Shown here: in pieces, positions 11,307-22,567 of the stretch
Layout of the letters: every line of letters starts with the position of its first letter
Position numbering within the stretch: the first letter of the stretch is position 1
Assembly (NCBI GenBank): GCA_947359465.1
Contig: OX375881.1
Span: forward strand, 123,081,967-123,145,966
Source of the DNA: Metellina segmentata
Taxonomy: Eukaryota > Arthropoda > Arachnida > Araneae > Tetragnathidae
DNA length: 64,000 nt
Reading direction: 5' to 3'
Position numbers and translations under genes: made by a program
Notes under the pieces: model-generated
Seen by the model: the letters and a program-made list of their open reading frames with translations, nothing else
The model's database searches: none
What the model was told of the DNA's origin: nothing

Positions 11307-12370
11307 CTAAGGGTTCCGTCCCCTACTCACAAACAAACACTCCTTTCGCATAGTGAATCTCCTGCGACGGTGAAACTATCTTAATAATTGGTATAATCCT
11401 GATTTGACTTGCCGGTCCATGAAATCACAGCGAGTGTTCCGCCCCCTGCTCGCTAAAACTCACCAACCTCTGGTGGTTGCTACGCAATCTCATTTGGTTT
11501 GCTTCGCAAACCAACACTTCTTTCAAAAGTGATATTTCGTTTTTTTTTTTTTTTACTTTAACACTTAATGCACACTAAAGTAATAGATGCATGATTAAAA
11601 AACCCTCTCCATCTTGTTCGCTGTATAATATGTAATAAACTATGTTAATCTCGTAACTTTCTGATCTGTACTTAATCGGCGAACCGTCTGAGAATGGAGC
11701 GAAAAAACGAGCATGGCGTCACAGCGAGTTTCAAGGATATTTGTCAAACCCATTTTTTAGAAAATGTAACCTTTAATTCCATGAACGCGATCGCTCCACG
11801 ATCTAAAAATTACGAAATTTGTCTGACTAACTTTTGAAAGCATGAAGTTAATTTATTAATCAATTTCAAAAATAATTGTACCATAAGAAAGAGAGCATTC
11901 TAAGGTTTCCTGTGATGTTTTCAAATTCAAAAAATAATAGTAATAAGATATAGGTATGACAGTTTGTAAAAAAAGTAACGAATATGTATCCCGATCTTTC
12001 CCGAATTCAAAAAAATATTATCAGAAACCAAACTGCAATTTCTAATGAAATCTTGGCGTCGTGCGCAAATTCACATTTTTAGGTATTCTAAAAAAATTAC
12101 GGCTGAGGACTGAAAATTGTGCGTGTTTTGCTCACTCGCGTTAGAAATTTCGCCCTTTCAACTTTGACACTTAATAAACCTTAAACTAATAGCCGTATCT
12201 GAAAAAATCTTATTCGTATCGTTTACTGTACAATTTTGAAAACACCATGTCAGTTTTGTACTTTTCTTATCCGTTCTTTCTCGATAAACCGTCAAAAAAT
12301 CGAGAGAAAAAGCTAGTTTTAAATCCTGTGGCGGCGGCTGCAGCGGAGTCTGCGGTAACGTTTTTTTGAT
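11307..12370 (-). mobile_element. Helitron-like non-autonomous element, copy 1
   Basis: This copy shares its modules with those at 15.6, 16.7 and 51.8 kb. The 3' end lies on the left, with a degraded hairpin and CTAAGGG terminus. Then come GAATCTCCTGCGACGG, TATCTTAATAATTGGTATAA and GCTACGCAATCTCATTTGG. The 5' end, near 12370, has GGTAACGTTTTTTTG preceded by GGCGGCGGCTGCAGCGGA. No protein is encoded. Terminus quality is poorer than in the other copies. Confidence 0.6.
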
Positions 12371-14226
12371 CTAAATAGAGACTTGGACTATTTTACCTTA
12401 AATAATTGAAATCATTAGTCTATTTACAAAGCCCGTCTAGATTAACCAATTGAAAAATGTTTCGGGATTCCCAAACAAACCATCTTATCTACTCGTACCA
12501 GTCAGTAAGACCTTTGGAAACTAATATATAAAAACCGTTTCCAATGCATGTTTAGACAAGCAACAGTAAATTTTATTCCAATCGTGGTATAAACACATAA
12601 TGTTAAACTACATATGTACATTGGTGGTGTAGTGGGGTATCAAATTCGAAGCAAAAGCGTCGTTCTGCAAGATCCATACGACCCCCGTGGGATCAGTAAC
12701 CGAATACACATAGTAAACAAGACTTGGGAGGCGATGAAACTTCAACCATAACATCCCTCACACAAAATTGTAAACGTCAAGAGACTCCCCATTATTTTTC
12801 CGATCCGTACACAGAAGATTGTATAAAAATAGACTTTGAAACACAGTAATTTTTTTTAAAGTTGATGTTTTAATCAACTTTAAAAAAAAGAGAGAACACC
12901 GTAAAAAATCTTTATAAGACGAAGAAATAAGAAATAGTAGGGGCTGATGGAATTTTTTATTTCATCGAAATTTAAATCGGTTTCCAGGACAACGTGGGAT
13001 GAGGTTCTGAATTTAATTTGGTCTTTTTTCTTTCCTGGTTCGTGTTGTTTTAAGAGGATAGCTTTACACCAGTGGTATTTCCTATAGTGTGATGGAGCTT
13101 TCGGTATTTTACTTTTTACGAAGGCGATAATTTTTCTCAGCTTCTAAGACAGGGATAGTTTTATTCGAAGTCAAACAGAGTTTTGTTCGTTACAAAAAAT
13201 AAAAATTAAATTACTACCAGGAAATAATTTGTTTTTGCAGAAACTGGTCTTCTTACACGAAAATCAAAATATTTTAAGGAATTCTTCGAAAATATCTTTG
13301 TTGACGTTTCAAATTTGGGTTGTAATTTGAAACTTCGCTTCAGAAGTTTTTCGAAAGCTAGTGATATATTGGATTGATTTAAGTGGGGTTTGTTTGACAA
13401 AAATTTAAAACAAATTATTTTATTGAATAAAAATTACATTGAATCAGTATACTATGTGCTGTTTTGTGACTTCTCTCCCTCACTTGGGTAGCTGCATCAT
13501 CCCGCATTCATAGAATTTCTGAGGTTTCTGACTTAAGAACTCATCCTGTTGACAAACATTTTGAACCACTTAAGGCACTTGGAACTGTCAACACCACTCT
13601 CACCTTACCCGACATATCTTATTTTTCGTCTCCAATGCATTCTTTTTCGGAAATAAAAAACATAATAGATCGATAATGAGCCTTATTTTCTGCCATTTTT
13701 GACGCTTAACAAAATTTAGTAAACCCAACGCAATAACACAATTTCTTGCTGAAATTCCTTCTTTGAAACAACGTCGAAACTTTACAACGTCTGATAGACG
13801 GAATCCCAGTTTGGGCAATTTCTCTGAGTCCACGAACAGCTGTCGCGACTCGACACATCTCCAGAGAACGGGGTATCGTAAACCATGAACGGGTGTTCAC
13901 TTACCTGGATCAGTTTGATCTATCGGGTCTGTTGACCTCTCTCCTCGAAAGTTTTCTCCCGTCTCTTACGGTGTAAAGTTACGGTAACTGCAACGTACGT
14001 CGCAGAACAAAGTTTTAGCATAACAATTTATTCTTAATTTTATCTTGCAATTATTCTTAATAACAATTTATTCTTAATAAAACTTGCATGGAGCAAGTTT
14101 TGGCCAATTCTTTTTTCAATAAGTTTCGATGTTCTGCAGTGCAAAGCGCGCTCCTTGGCGCACCTTTTTTTCTTTTCTAGCTACGGAACAACCTCCCTAC
14201 ATACACAAATTACCACAAACACTTTA
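12371..14226. other. Unassigned AT-rich stretch
   Basis: Only short open frames without recognisable motifs. A 17-bp string near 14030-14085 (AACAATTTATTCTTAAT) is repeated about 30 bp apart. Nothing else could be supported. Confidence 0.4.
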
Positions 14227-14228
14227 TA

Positions 14229-15491
14229 TAAGGTGTAGTAAGAAGTTTTAAAGCATGTGTCAAAGAAATCAATATGTAATTTAGAGCTGATAATAATACT
14301 TTTATTCATCGAAATAATCTCCATCATTATCTAATACCTTCTGCCATGGGTCATTTAGTTCACGGATGCCAACAGTGTAGAAAGATTCCTTTGTTGACAC
14401 AATGAAGTCGTCAACCTATTTTCGTACGTCGTCCACTGTCCGGAAGTTTACAGGAGACAAGGCATTCTGCATAGACCGAAACAAATGATAGTCCTAAGGG
14501 GCTATGTCGGGGCTATACGCTGGGTGTTCCAAAACTTCACAGCCAAGTGTTACTAACGTGTCCTTGACCAGTTTTGCAACATACGGCCGTGCGTTGTCAT
14601 GGAGCAATTTGACGGGCCGCAAACCTTTGCCAGTAAACGGACGTTTTCGATCGATTTCCTGTTGTAATCGCAGCAATTGTTATTTATAGCGTTCAGCAGT
14701 TACACTTACACCCGACTTCAGCAATTTGTAATAGAGTACTCTCTTTATATCCCTCCAGATGCATACGAGAACTTTTTTGCAGTGAATGTCTCTTTTCGGC
14801 GTTGATGTTGTTGCTTCACCAGGATTCACCAAATATTTTTTGCATTTCGGAATGTCATAACAGATTCATTTTTCATATCCTGTCACGATTTTCCACAAGA
14901 AAGATTTTCTGTGTTGCCTGTTTAGCAGATTCATGCACTTCAAGACACGGTCGTCCTCAATGCATGTGGCACCCATTTTTCTGCCTTCTGAATCTTTCCC
15001 ATTGCATGTAAACGATTAGAAATCGTTTTTTGTGATGCTCCTAACTGTTCAGCAAGTTAATTTTGCGTTTGAGATGCATCTTGATCGAGAAGTGTTTGCA
15101 AATCGTCATGAATAGCCTTTAGTGGAGCGCCGCTACGTTGTCGATCGCTAACCTCAAAATCGCCATGTTTAAAACGTCGTAACCAATAGTCACATGTGCT
15201 TTTCGATACGATATTCACACCTAAATCAGAACAAATTGATTGACATGCTTTTGCAGCACTTATGTGCTGGTGAAATTCGTAACGAATGCATTGACGAATA
15301 AATGTCTTATCGTATGACATGTTTCACCTTCAAAATTTCATCTTTATGTTCACTTTTTCCCTAGCGTCTGAGTCGGTTTGATATCTCTAATCCGGTTTCT
15401 ATCACATGACACAAACGCGGTGTACTGATTGGTATGCTATTTTGCAGTAGACGTCATACAAACTCGCTTTAAAACTACTTACTACACCTAA
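14229..15491 (-). mobile_element. Full-length but inactive mariner element
   Basis: Inverted termini (left TAAGGTGTAGTAAGAAGTTT; right read inward TTAGGTGTAGTAAGTAGTTT) are flanked by TA on both sides (14227-14228 and 15492-15493), the Tc1/mariner target. At 1263 bp it has the family's normal length and contains one minus-strand transposase relic. Confidence 0.9.
14302..15320 (-). pseudogene. Mariner transposase pseudogene
   Basis: The start at 15320 (MSYDKTFIRQCIRYEFHQ) opens the usual N-terminal helix-turn-helix (ICSDLG...YWLRRFKHGDFEVSD). The catalytic domain follows with LLHDNARPYVAKLVK and HPAYSPDIAP, and ends near DNDGDYFDE at 14305. Damage: the first catalytic aspartate region reads TGYEK-stop where TGDE-K-W is expected (Asp to Tyr, then TGG to TGA). 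There is another TGA or TAA near 14660, and a TAG directly after SPDIAP. The enzyme would have cut and pasted its own element; this copy cannot. Confidence 0.9.
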
Positions 15492-15639
15492 TAAATAAAG
15501 CAGCTTTTATGTCATGACAAAATACTTTACTTCAACCGAATTTGTCTGTATTGCCGTTATCTACAGAAAGGCAAAATTCTGAAAGTATCCCTGGATTTAA
15601 ATAAAGTAAGTTAATTCATTTTGATGTTGTGTGTTTTTT

Positions 15640-16710
15640 CTTTGTATTAAAAAAAAAGTTGCCGCCGAAGCATCTGTTGTAGGATTGAAATCTGGATTTT
15701 TTCGCTCGACGTCGGTTTCCCGAGAAAATATGGATCCGAAAATTTCGAAATTAGCATTCTCTGAACAATTTTGAAGATTTTTTCCGATGTGGCATTATTA
15801 TAGTGTTTATAAAGTGTCAAAATTGAAAAGGCGAAATTTCTGACGCAAATGAGCAAATGACGTAGAAATTTTCAGAGTTTTTTTGGAGTACCTCTAAACG
15901 TCAATTGCTGCAGCTCGTCGAGTTACTTAAGAAATTTCAATTTGGTTCTTCGTAATATTTTTTTGAAATTCAAGAAAAATCGACACATTTACGTTAATTT
16001 TTTGTTAAAACTGTCATATCTATACTTATTACTATTAGTTTTTAAATTTAAAAACATCGCAGTATACCTTAGAATGTATTCATTCTTACGGTACAATTAT
16101 TTTTGAAATTGGTTAATATATTAATTCGATGCGATTGAAAGTTATATACAAATTTCGTAGTTTTCAGATCGCGGAGCCTCTAGCGTTCATTTTCTTCACC
16201 GAAATTAAGGTTACATTTTCTGACTAACGGGTTTGCAACATGCCATTGAAACTCGCTGTGACGTCATGCTCGTTTTTTCGCTCGATTCTCAGACGATTTG
16301 CTGATAAAATACAAATAAGAATGTTACGAGTTTAACTTGGTTTATTCAAGATTGTTCAGGAAAAAAGATAGAGATGGTGTTTTACTGACGCGGCTATTAG
16401 TTTAGGGTGCATGAAGTGTAAAAAAAGGCGTAATCACTTGCTACAGGAGTGTTGGTTTGCTAAGCAAACCAAATGGGATTGCGTAGTAATTACCTGGGGT
16501 TACCGAGCGTTAGCGAGCAGAGGGCGGATACATCGCTGTGACATCATGGACCAGAAAGTCAAATCGAGACTATACAAATTATTAAGATAATATCAGGAAG
16601 ATAATAGAAGAGATTGACTCTGCGAAAGGAGTGTTGGGAAATCAAATGGGATTGCGTAGCAATCCCCGACGGTTGGCGAGGGTAGGCGAGAATTGGGCAG
16701 AGCACCCTAG
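15640..16710 (+). mobile_element. Helitron-like non-autonomous element, copy 2
   Basis: The 5' side begins with an A run, then GTTGCCGCCGAAGCATC. It continues through GATGTGGCATTATTATAG and GTTTGCTAAGCAAACC to a 3' CTAG at 16707-16710, followed by T, as in Helitron insertions between A and T. A hairpin just upstream is degraded (GGGCAGAGCACCC). About 1.07 kb, no coding capacity. Confidence 0.6.
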
Positions 16711-16730
16711 TATTATAAATATGTAATACA

Positions 16731-17805
16731 CTAGGGGGCTACGCCCCCTGTTCGCTTGCGCTCGCAAACCTCCGGAGATTGCTACGCAATCCCATTTGGT
16801 TTGCTTGGCAAACCAACATTCCTTTTGTAGAGTCAATCTCCTTCGACGGCTGAACAATCTTAATAATTGGTATAATCCTGATTTGAATTTCCGATCCATG
16901 ACGTCACGCTCTATTGCTACGCAATCCCATATGGTTTACTTCTCAAACCAAGACACATTTCGCAAGTGATTTCCCTTCTTTTTTAATTTAACACTTAATG
17001 CACCCTGAAATAATAGCCGCATCAGTAAAAAACCTTCTCTATGTTCCCTGTACATTTTGTATAAGCCATGTTGATCTGGTATAATTTTGTGATCTCTATT
17101 TTCTCGGGAAACCGTCTGAGAACTGAGCGAAAGAGAGCCCACACCAACACTCCTATCGCAGAGTCATCCTGCGGAGTCGAAACATCTTCCCCTGCTCCTT
17201 CATGACGTCACAGCGAGCTGGCCTTGGTTTCATGGAAGGCTTTTGACGTACCGTCCTGCTGACGAGTGGAACAACCAACATTTGATCGCATCCACTTTAT
17301 TTATTAACCGTTTTCAAAAAAATTTCTGCAGTCAGAAAGAGTACATTCTAAGGTTCCCTGCGATATTTTCAAATTTAAAAACTAATAGTAATAAGATATA
17401 GGTATGACAGTTTTAAAAAACAATAACGAAAAAGTCCCGAATTTTCACGAATTTCAAAAAAAATATTATCAGGAACCAAATTAAAGTTTCTAAAAAAACT
17501 CGACGAGCTGTTATAATTCACGTTTAGAGGTACTCTTTAAAAAAAATAACGGCTGAAGAGTGAACATTTGTCTATGTTTTGCTCACTCGCGGTAGAAATT
17601 TCGCTATTTCAACTTTGACAAATAATAAACCTTAAACTAATAGCCGCATTGAGAAAAAATCTTCTTCATCGTGTTGACTGGACAATTTTTGAACAAACCA
17701 TGATAATTTCGTAATTTTCTGACCATTACTTTCTCGGGAAACTGTCTTAAGAATCAAGCTAAACAACAAAGTTTTCAATCCTTTGACGGTAACCTTTTTT
17801 TTTTT
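16731..17805 (-). mobile_element. Helitron-like non-autonomous element, copy 3
   Basis: On the minus strand the 3' end is GAACAGGGGGCGTAGCCCCC followed by CTAG at 16734-16731: a clean hairpin, then CTAG, then T. The body carries GGATTGCGTAGCAATCTCC and GTTTGCCAAGCAAACC. The 5' end near 17805 is an A run followed by GGTTACCGTCAAAGGATTG. It faces copy 2 tail to tail, with a 20-bp AT-rich spacer. Confidence 0.65.
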
Positions 17806-17810
17806 AAATA

Positions 17811-17870
17811 CTAGGGGGCTCCGACCTATGCTCGCTTTCGCTCGCAATGAAAAAAATTTAGAAATGTAGG
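17811..17870 (-). mobile_element. Helitron-like 3' end fragment, copy 4
   Basis: On the minus strand, GCGAGCGAAAGCGAGCATAG, then GTCGGAGCCCCCTAG, ends at 17811 immediately before the 5' end of copy 3. The pair is therefore head-to-tail. The rest of this copy is missing beyond about 17870. Confidence 0.5.
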
Positions 17871-18077
17871 TGTATCAGGGCGTTATCAGGGAGGAACCTG
17901 ACCTGAAATTCCTGTGTTCTTGAAATTATATTGCTTACCATGCTGTCTGCAGGTTCAGCGTGCTTGTATGGTTAGTTTCGAGTTTAGTTTTCTGGTTTTT
18001 TGCACCCCGGCTTTTTGGCACTTTATTTACTTTTCGTTCTTATTTTGTGTGTTTTATGTTATTATCATTTTGTAAGT

Positions 18078-18078
<1 letters not shown>

Positions 18079-18130
<52 letters not shown>
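18079..18130. repeat. (TA)n microsatellite, left half
   Basis: About 52 bp of pure TA ends directly at the left LTR of Gypsy copy B. The matching TA tract resumes at 24988, so one array was split by the insertion. Confidence 0.95.
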
Positions 18131-18134
<4 letters not shown>

Positions 18135-18591
18135 GTGCTATAGCAGTCGTTCCAATAATATTTTCATTCTCTTTAACAAATTAATTTATTCTATAAAACA
18201 CATAATCACTATTTTCACATCATCAGGATGAATATGTACAATGAAGATCGAGCCAACGCCCAAATCGAGAGGAACAGAATCATACGTTATGTCAGCAAGA
18301 CAATATCATTACAAGTGTGTCTTTCTTCTGTTGCTAGCCCCAAACCCAGACGGGGATTACGGTCATGTGACACTCCGAAACCAATCGGAATCTTACACGT
18401 TACTTGACAGATACCAGACACCCTTCGAGGGAAGCACTCGTGACATCTGACAGGTGAAAGAACTTTATTGTAAACATGGTGCATCTCCCTTTTTCACCCG
18501 TTTGGAACAAAACATCTCACCGCTTAGTATTTAAAATAGAGATGAGCTCCTTACTGCTTTTAAGTTACAAATTAATTTTCGTACCCTCACA
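18131..18591 (-). repeat. 3' LTR of Gypsy copy B
   Basis: 461 bp, identical to the other LTR except at 18585. On the minus strand it begins TGTGAGGG, directly after a G-rich polypurine tract. Confidence 0.95.
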
Positions 18592-18604
18592 TATCCCCCC
18601 ACTC
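18592..18604 (-). other. Polypurine tract of Gypsy copy B
   Basis: On the minus strand, GAGTGGGGGGATA lies directly upstream of the 3' LTR, where plus-strand DNA priming takes place during reverse transcription. Confidence 0.8.
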
Positions 18605-19492
18605 AAAGCGAGTCGACTCGGAGGTGGCCAGTCTCCAAATCACAACTCGAATGAGAAGGACGATTTGAGTCACAAGTTAAAATTTTGACTTCTGTGTAAT
18701 GATAGATTTGGAATGTCACATGAGTACAACAGTTAGTACTAAATAACAATTTAAATCCTTAGATAATTATTACGTTTCAATGAAACTTCAAAATATTCAT
18801 TAACTATAATGAAATACTAAACTAACTAGAAAAAAATACTTTCAAAATACAATATCTACACAAAATACTCAAAATCAAACTTCTAGTATAAAACATCAAC
18901 ACTTTAAAAATATTCAAATTACAACTTGTTAATCAAATAATTTCACAAATATAAAAACTACTACTAATAAAATATCTCAAAATAAGTATGCCGGCTGTCT
19001 CTTCTGGAAAGTCCTTTGAGCTCATACACATCTTTCAAATCTGATATCATGAAGAATTTCTCTAAATTATCCAAGTTTTGGACATTCACCAAAATATTAC
19101 ACTTCAACTTCTTTGTGACTTTCATGTTCAATGAATTTCACTCATGTGACTTCACTGTCACTTAACTACCTTCATATGACTTCTTTGTCACTTAATTACT
19201 TGCATGTGACTTCATTGTCACTTAAATACCTTCATGTGACTTCATTATTACTTAATTACCTTAATACACAACAAGATTCAAAATTCCACGCTCAAGTACC
19301 ATAATTTCAAACAATACCATTATACTTTACATTTCACACAATATGTGACAAAATCTTTCATTATCTCAACACAATAAATATAACATTTATTAATTACTCA
19401 AATAAATCAATGACAAAACTTTTCAATATGAGACGAAATACAACAGTGGGTAATGAAGTTCCCAAGGTAAGTCTTTAACTCACAAGAAATGT
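18605..19492. other. Untranslated 3' region of Gypsy copy B
   Basis: About 890 bp of AT-rich sequence between the pol stop and the polypurine tract. No env-like ORF, signal peptide or transmembrane stretch. It contains the 30-bp tandem repeat listed separately. Confidence 0.7.
19142..19261. repeat. 30-bp tandem repeat, four copies
   Basis: Four consecutive 30-bp units with core CATGTGACTTCATTGTCACT, each differing by a few bases. They lie in the 3' non-coding part of Gypsy copy B. Confidence 0.9.
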
Positions 19493-22400
19493 TTATTTTA
19501 GAGAAAGTTCACTATCCTTTCGACTCAATTGAAACCTATCATGTGGATAAAAATACCTTAATTTAGACGAGTGCACAATCTCAGTCTGATTTTCGTGCTT
19601 GTCAATTTCAAAATTAACTTCAGAAAGTTTTCTTAAAATTGTGTATGGACCTGAATAAGGGGATGTTAATTTCCTTGTGTTAGGGTATTTAAACTCTTCC
19701 ATTATTACAAGATCACCCTCCTTAAACTCAGCATTTTTGTACTTCAAATCATACTTTCTCTTACTCTTTTGATGGTGTAATTTTGTTTTTTCCAAGGCAA
19801 TTTCTCTTGCCTCTTGGACTGGCGGATACAAAGTTTGATCAATAGGAGAGTCAAATGGAAGCTTTCCAAACATTAAGTAGGCTGGTGGAAAGGTGGTTAC
19901 AGAATGTGGGGTATTATTATACTCTAAAGTGACTTCTTCTATATACCTAGTCCATGGAATTGTTTTGGAAGAATTATTTACTTTACACTTCAGTCTAATT
20001 ACAATTGATTGATTCACCCGTTCACATTTACCGTTAGTTTGAGGATGATGAGAAGAGGTCAACAATTGTTTCACACCATTGTTTCTTAAAAACTTTTGAA
20101 ACCTACCTGATGTAAATGCAGGATTTCTATCGGTTAAAAGAGCTTTGGGAGCTCTAGAATTAAAAACCTGTTTCAATAAATTGGTGTACACTTCAGATGT
20201 GATATTTTTGCTTGGAAAAGTCCAAACAAATCTAGTAGCATGATCAATTAAAATGCTAAGATAGCGTTTTGCTGAATTGTAATAATTAAAACCACCCACT
20301 GAATCCAGTGAAAACATCTCAAATGGTTCTTTACAAGGAGGCATTGATTGTAAGAGTCCATACTTTTTAAGATGGGATAGTTTGTTTAGTTGACATGTTT
20401 CACAGTGTTTTATAAAATTCGAAATATCAGTGATGATATCTGTCCAATAGTAATAAGGGGATAATAGAGTTATCATTTTCTTTACCCCTGGGTGACCAAA
20501 TTCTTCATGGGTTTTAGAAATTAACTCTTCTCTAAATGAAAAAGGGACAACAACCTTTATCAATCCTTTCTTACTAATGGTTAAAACATCATTGACCTTT
20601 TTAAACTTAACACTGTCAACATTATCTAGCCTTTGATGTTCAATTATCTTTTCTCTGTGAATTAAGTGAGTTTTGTGGCAGTTGTGATGTGATATTTGAT
20701 TTCTAGATAACATATCTGCTTCATAATTTGTTGAGCCTTTTTGATACTTAACTTCATAATCATACATAGACAATTTCAAAGACCAACGAAATAGTCTACC
20801 TGTAAGATGCTTAACATTACGTAACCATACGAGAGCTGCATGGTCAGTGTGTATGGTGAATGGTGTTCCATGAAGATAATGTTGGTATTTGTCTAGAGCA
20901 TCTATTATAGCTAGACATTCAAGCTCTGTGATTGAGTAGTTTTTCTCATATGGTCTTAGTTGGCGAGAATGGAAAGATATGGGATGTTGGGTTCCGTCCG
21001 GATGCTCTTGTTTAAGTACAGCACCTATGGCCTCACCTGAAGCATCTACATGCAAATGACACTTACGATTTTGATTAAAAAGACTTAAAATTGGCTTTGA
21101 AATTAATGCAAGTTTAAGATTCTCAAAAGCTTTCTGACACTCTTCTGTCCAAACCCATTTTGTCTCTTTCTTGAGAAGTTTGTTCAAAGGTAATCTCAGC
21201 CTAGCATAATTAGGAATAAATCTATGGTACACATTTATGCTGCCTAAAAATCTCTGTAACGATTTGACATTATGAGGGGGGAGTAACTTTTTAACAGTCT
21301 CAATATTACTATCGTTGGGAGAACACTTTCCTTCAGAAATCTCATAACCTAAAAATTTGATTTTTGTTTTACAAAAAGTACACTTGGATCCTTTCAGTTT
21401 AATATTTTCAACTTCTCAAATTTCGAAGATTTTTCCTAAGTGTTCTAAATGTTTTTCAATAGTGTCGCTATATATGATGATATCATCAAAGTAGTTTATG
21501 GCGAAATTTACCTTATGTTTTTGCAATATTTGTCTGATTGCTCTTTGGAAAATACTGGGGCTGTTTTTCCAGCCAAAAGGAAGTCTTAACCATTCATACA
21601 GGCCAAAGTTGGTGGTCATTGCAAGCTTTTCTGTGTCACTATCTCTTATCTTTAAATGCCAAAACCCTGAACAAAGGTCAATCGTTGAGAAATATTTAGC
21701 ATGGGTCAAATCATCTAAAACGGCATCAATTCGTGGTATAGGCTCAGCATCTGTTTTAGTTATCGAATTTAATTTCCTAAAATCTATACACAATCTGCTC
21801 TTTTTTCCTTCATCTTTCTTTACAACCATCGTTACTGGGGCTGAATATGGACTATGTGATGGTTTTATTATTTTAGCATCCAATAACTTTTTGATTTGTG
21901 CCTCAATCTCTTTATTATCTTGAGGAGAACATCGATAAGGTCGCAGAGAGATAGGAAGTTCAGAAGTTAAGACAACCTTCTGAGGCTCCAGTCTAATGCA
22001 ACCATCATCATACCTGTCCTCACTGAAGACATTGCAATACCTTTTTAGTAATGAGGATAACCTTTCATCCATCTGAATCTGTGGTGCAGTTATCTCCACA
22101 GGGGCAGAGGATTTTGATTTTAAGGTGCCCGTTGTTGTTGGGCAAAGATTACCTCTTATAACACTAAGACACAAATTACTTGAATTTAAAGCACTATAAT
22201 CACTTTGTAAAACATGGTTACCTTGCACTACTGTTTTCTCATCAAAATCAATTCTTACATTAAAAAGGTACATGTCAGGCAATGATAGCAAGCAATAGTC
22301 TATACTAGTATTCAAACAGTACATTTGAACTAACTTTTCAATCTTCCCAATTTTTACATTAATTTTAATCACTTCAAACTCATTTATAGTGCCTTGAGTC

Positions 22401-22558
22401 TGTTGTATTGGCACTTTTTCAACACTACTAATTGTTTCGTACTGAACCCCTTTCAAAAACTTTTTGGGGATTATTGAAACACTGCTTCCTGTATCACAGA
22501 GAGCAGGAACAATTTTATTGCTGCCATCAACACCTAACATGTTTAAATCACAATACAA
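19493..22558 (-). CDS. pol: Pol polyprotein of Gypsy copy B, interrupted by one in-frame TGA
   Basis: One reading frame of about 1020 codons with a single TGA at 21418-21416. The first part (22558-21419, 380 aa) has protease DTGSS at residues 22-26 and reverse transcriptase ending with YFDD at 356-359. The TGA falls about 21 codons after YFDD, inside the polymerase. The frame stays open across it and continues in the long segment starting at Met 21232 (579 aa). There, RNase H has D63, E103, D130 and D173, the integrase zinc site is H242, H247, C277 and C280, and the catalytic residues are D310, D368 and E404, with 35 residues between the last two (DD35E). Roles: particle maturation, cDNA synthesis and integration. 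A C-terminal chromodomain was not recognised. Confidence 0.93.
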
Positions 22559-22567
22559 TAGTTGTCA
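22559..22567 (-). promoter_or_regulatory. Candidate stop-codon readthrough site between gag and pol
   Basis: Gag and pol are in the same frame, separated only by TGA, which is followed by CAA CTA. That hexamer fits the CAR-YYA readthrough context known from tobamovirus-type sites. Only two codons separate the stop from the first Met of pol. No frameshift signal would be needed. Readthrough is an inference; reinitiation at the pol Met is the alternative. Confidence 0.55.

Noticed and set aside
18241..18484. Small proteins encoded in both LTRs (plus 69 aa, minus 65 aa)
   Set aside because: They are identical in both LTRs only because the LTRs are identical. No family features; better explained as LTR sequence.
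18592..19492. env gene of a retrovirus-like Gypsy element
   Set aside because: No ORF of env length, signal peptide or transmembrane segment between pol and the 3' LTR.
21498..21923. Plus-strand 141-codon open frame
   Set aside because: Antisense shadow of the reverse transcriptase of Gypsy copy B.
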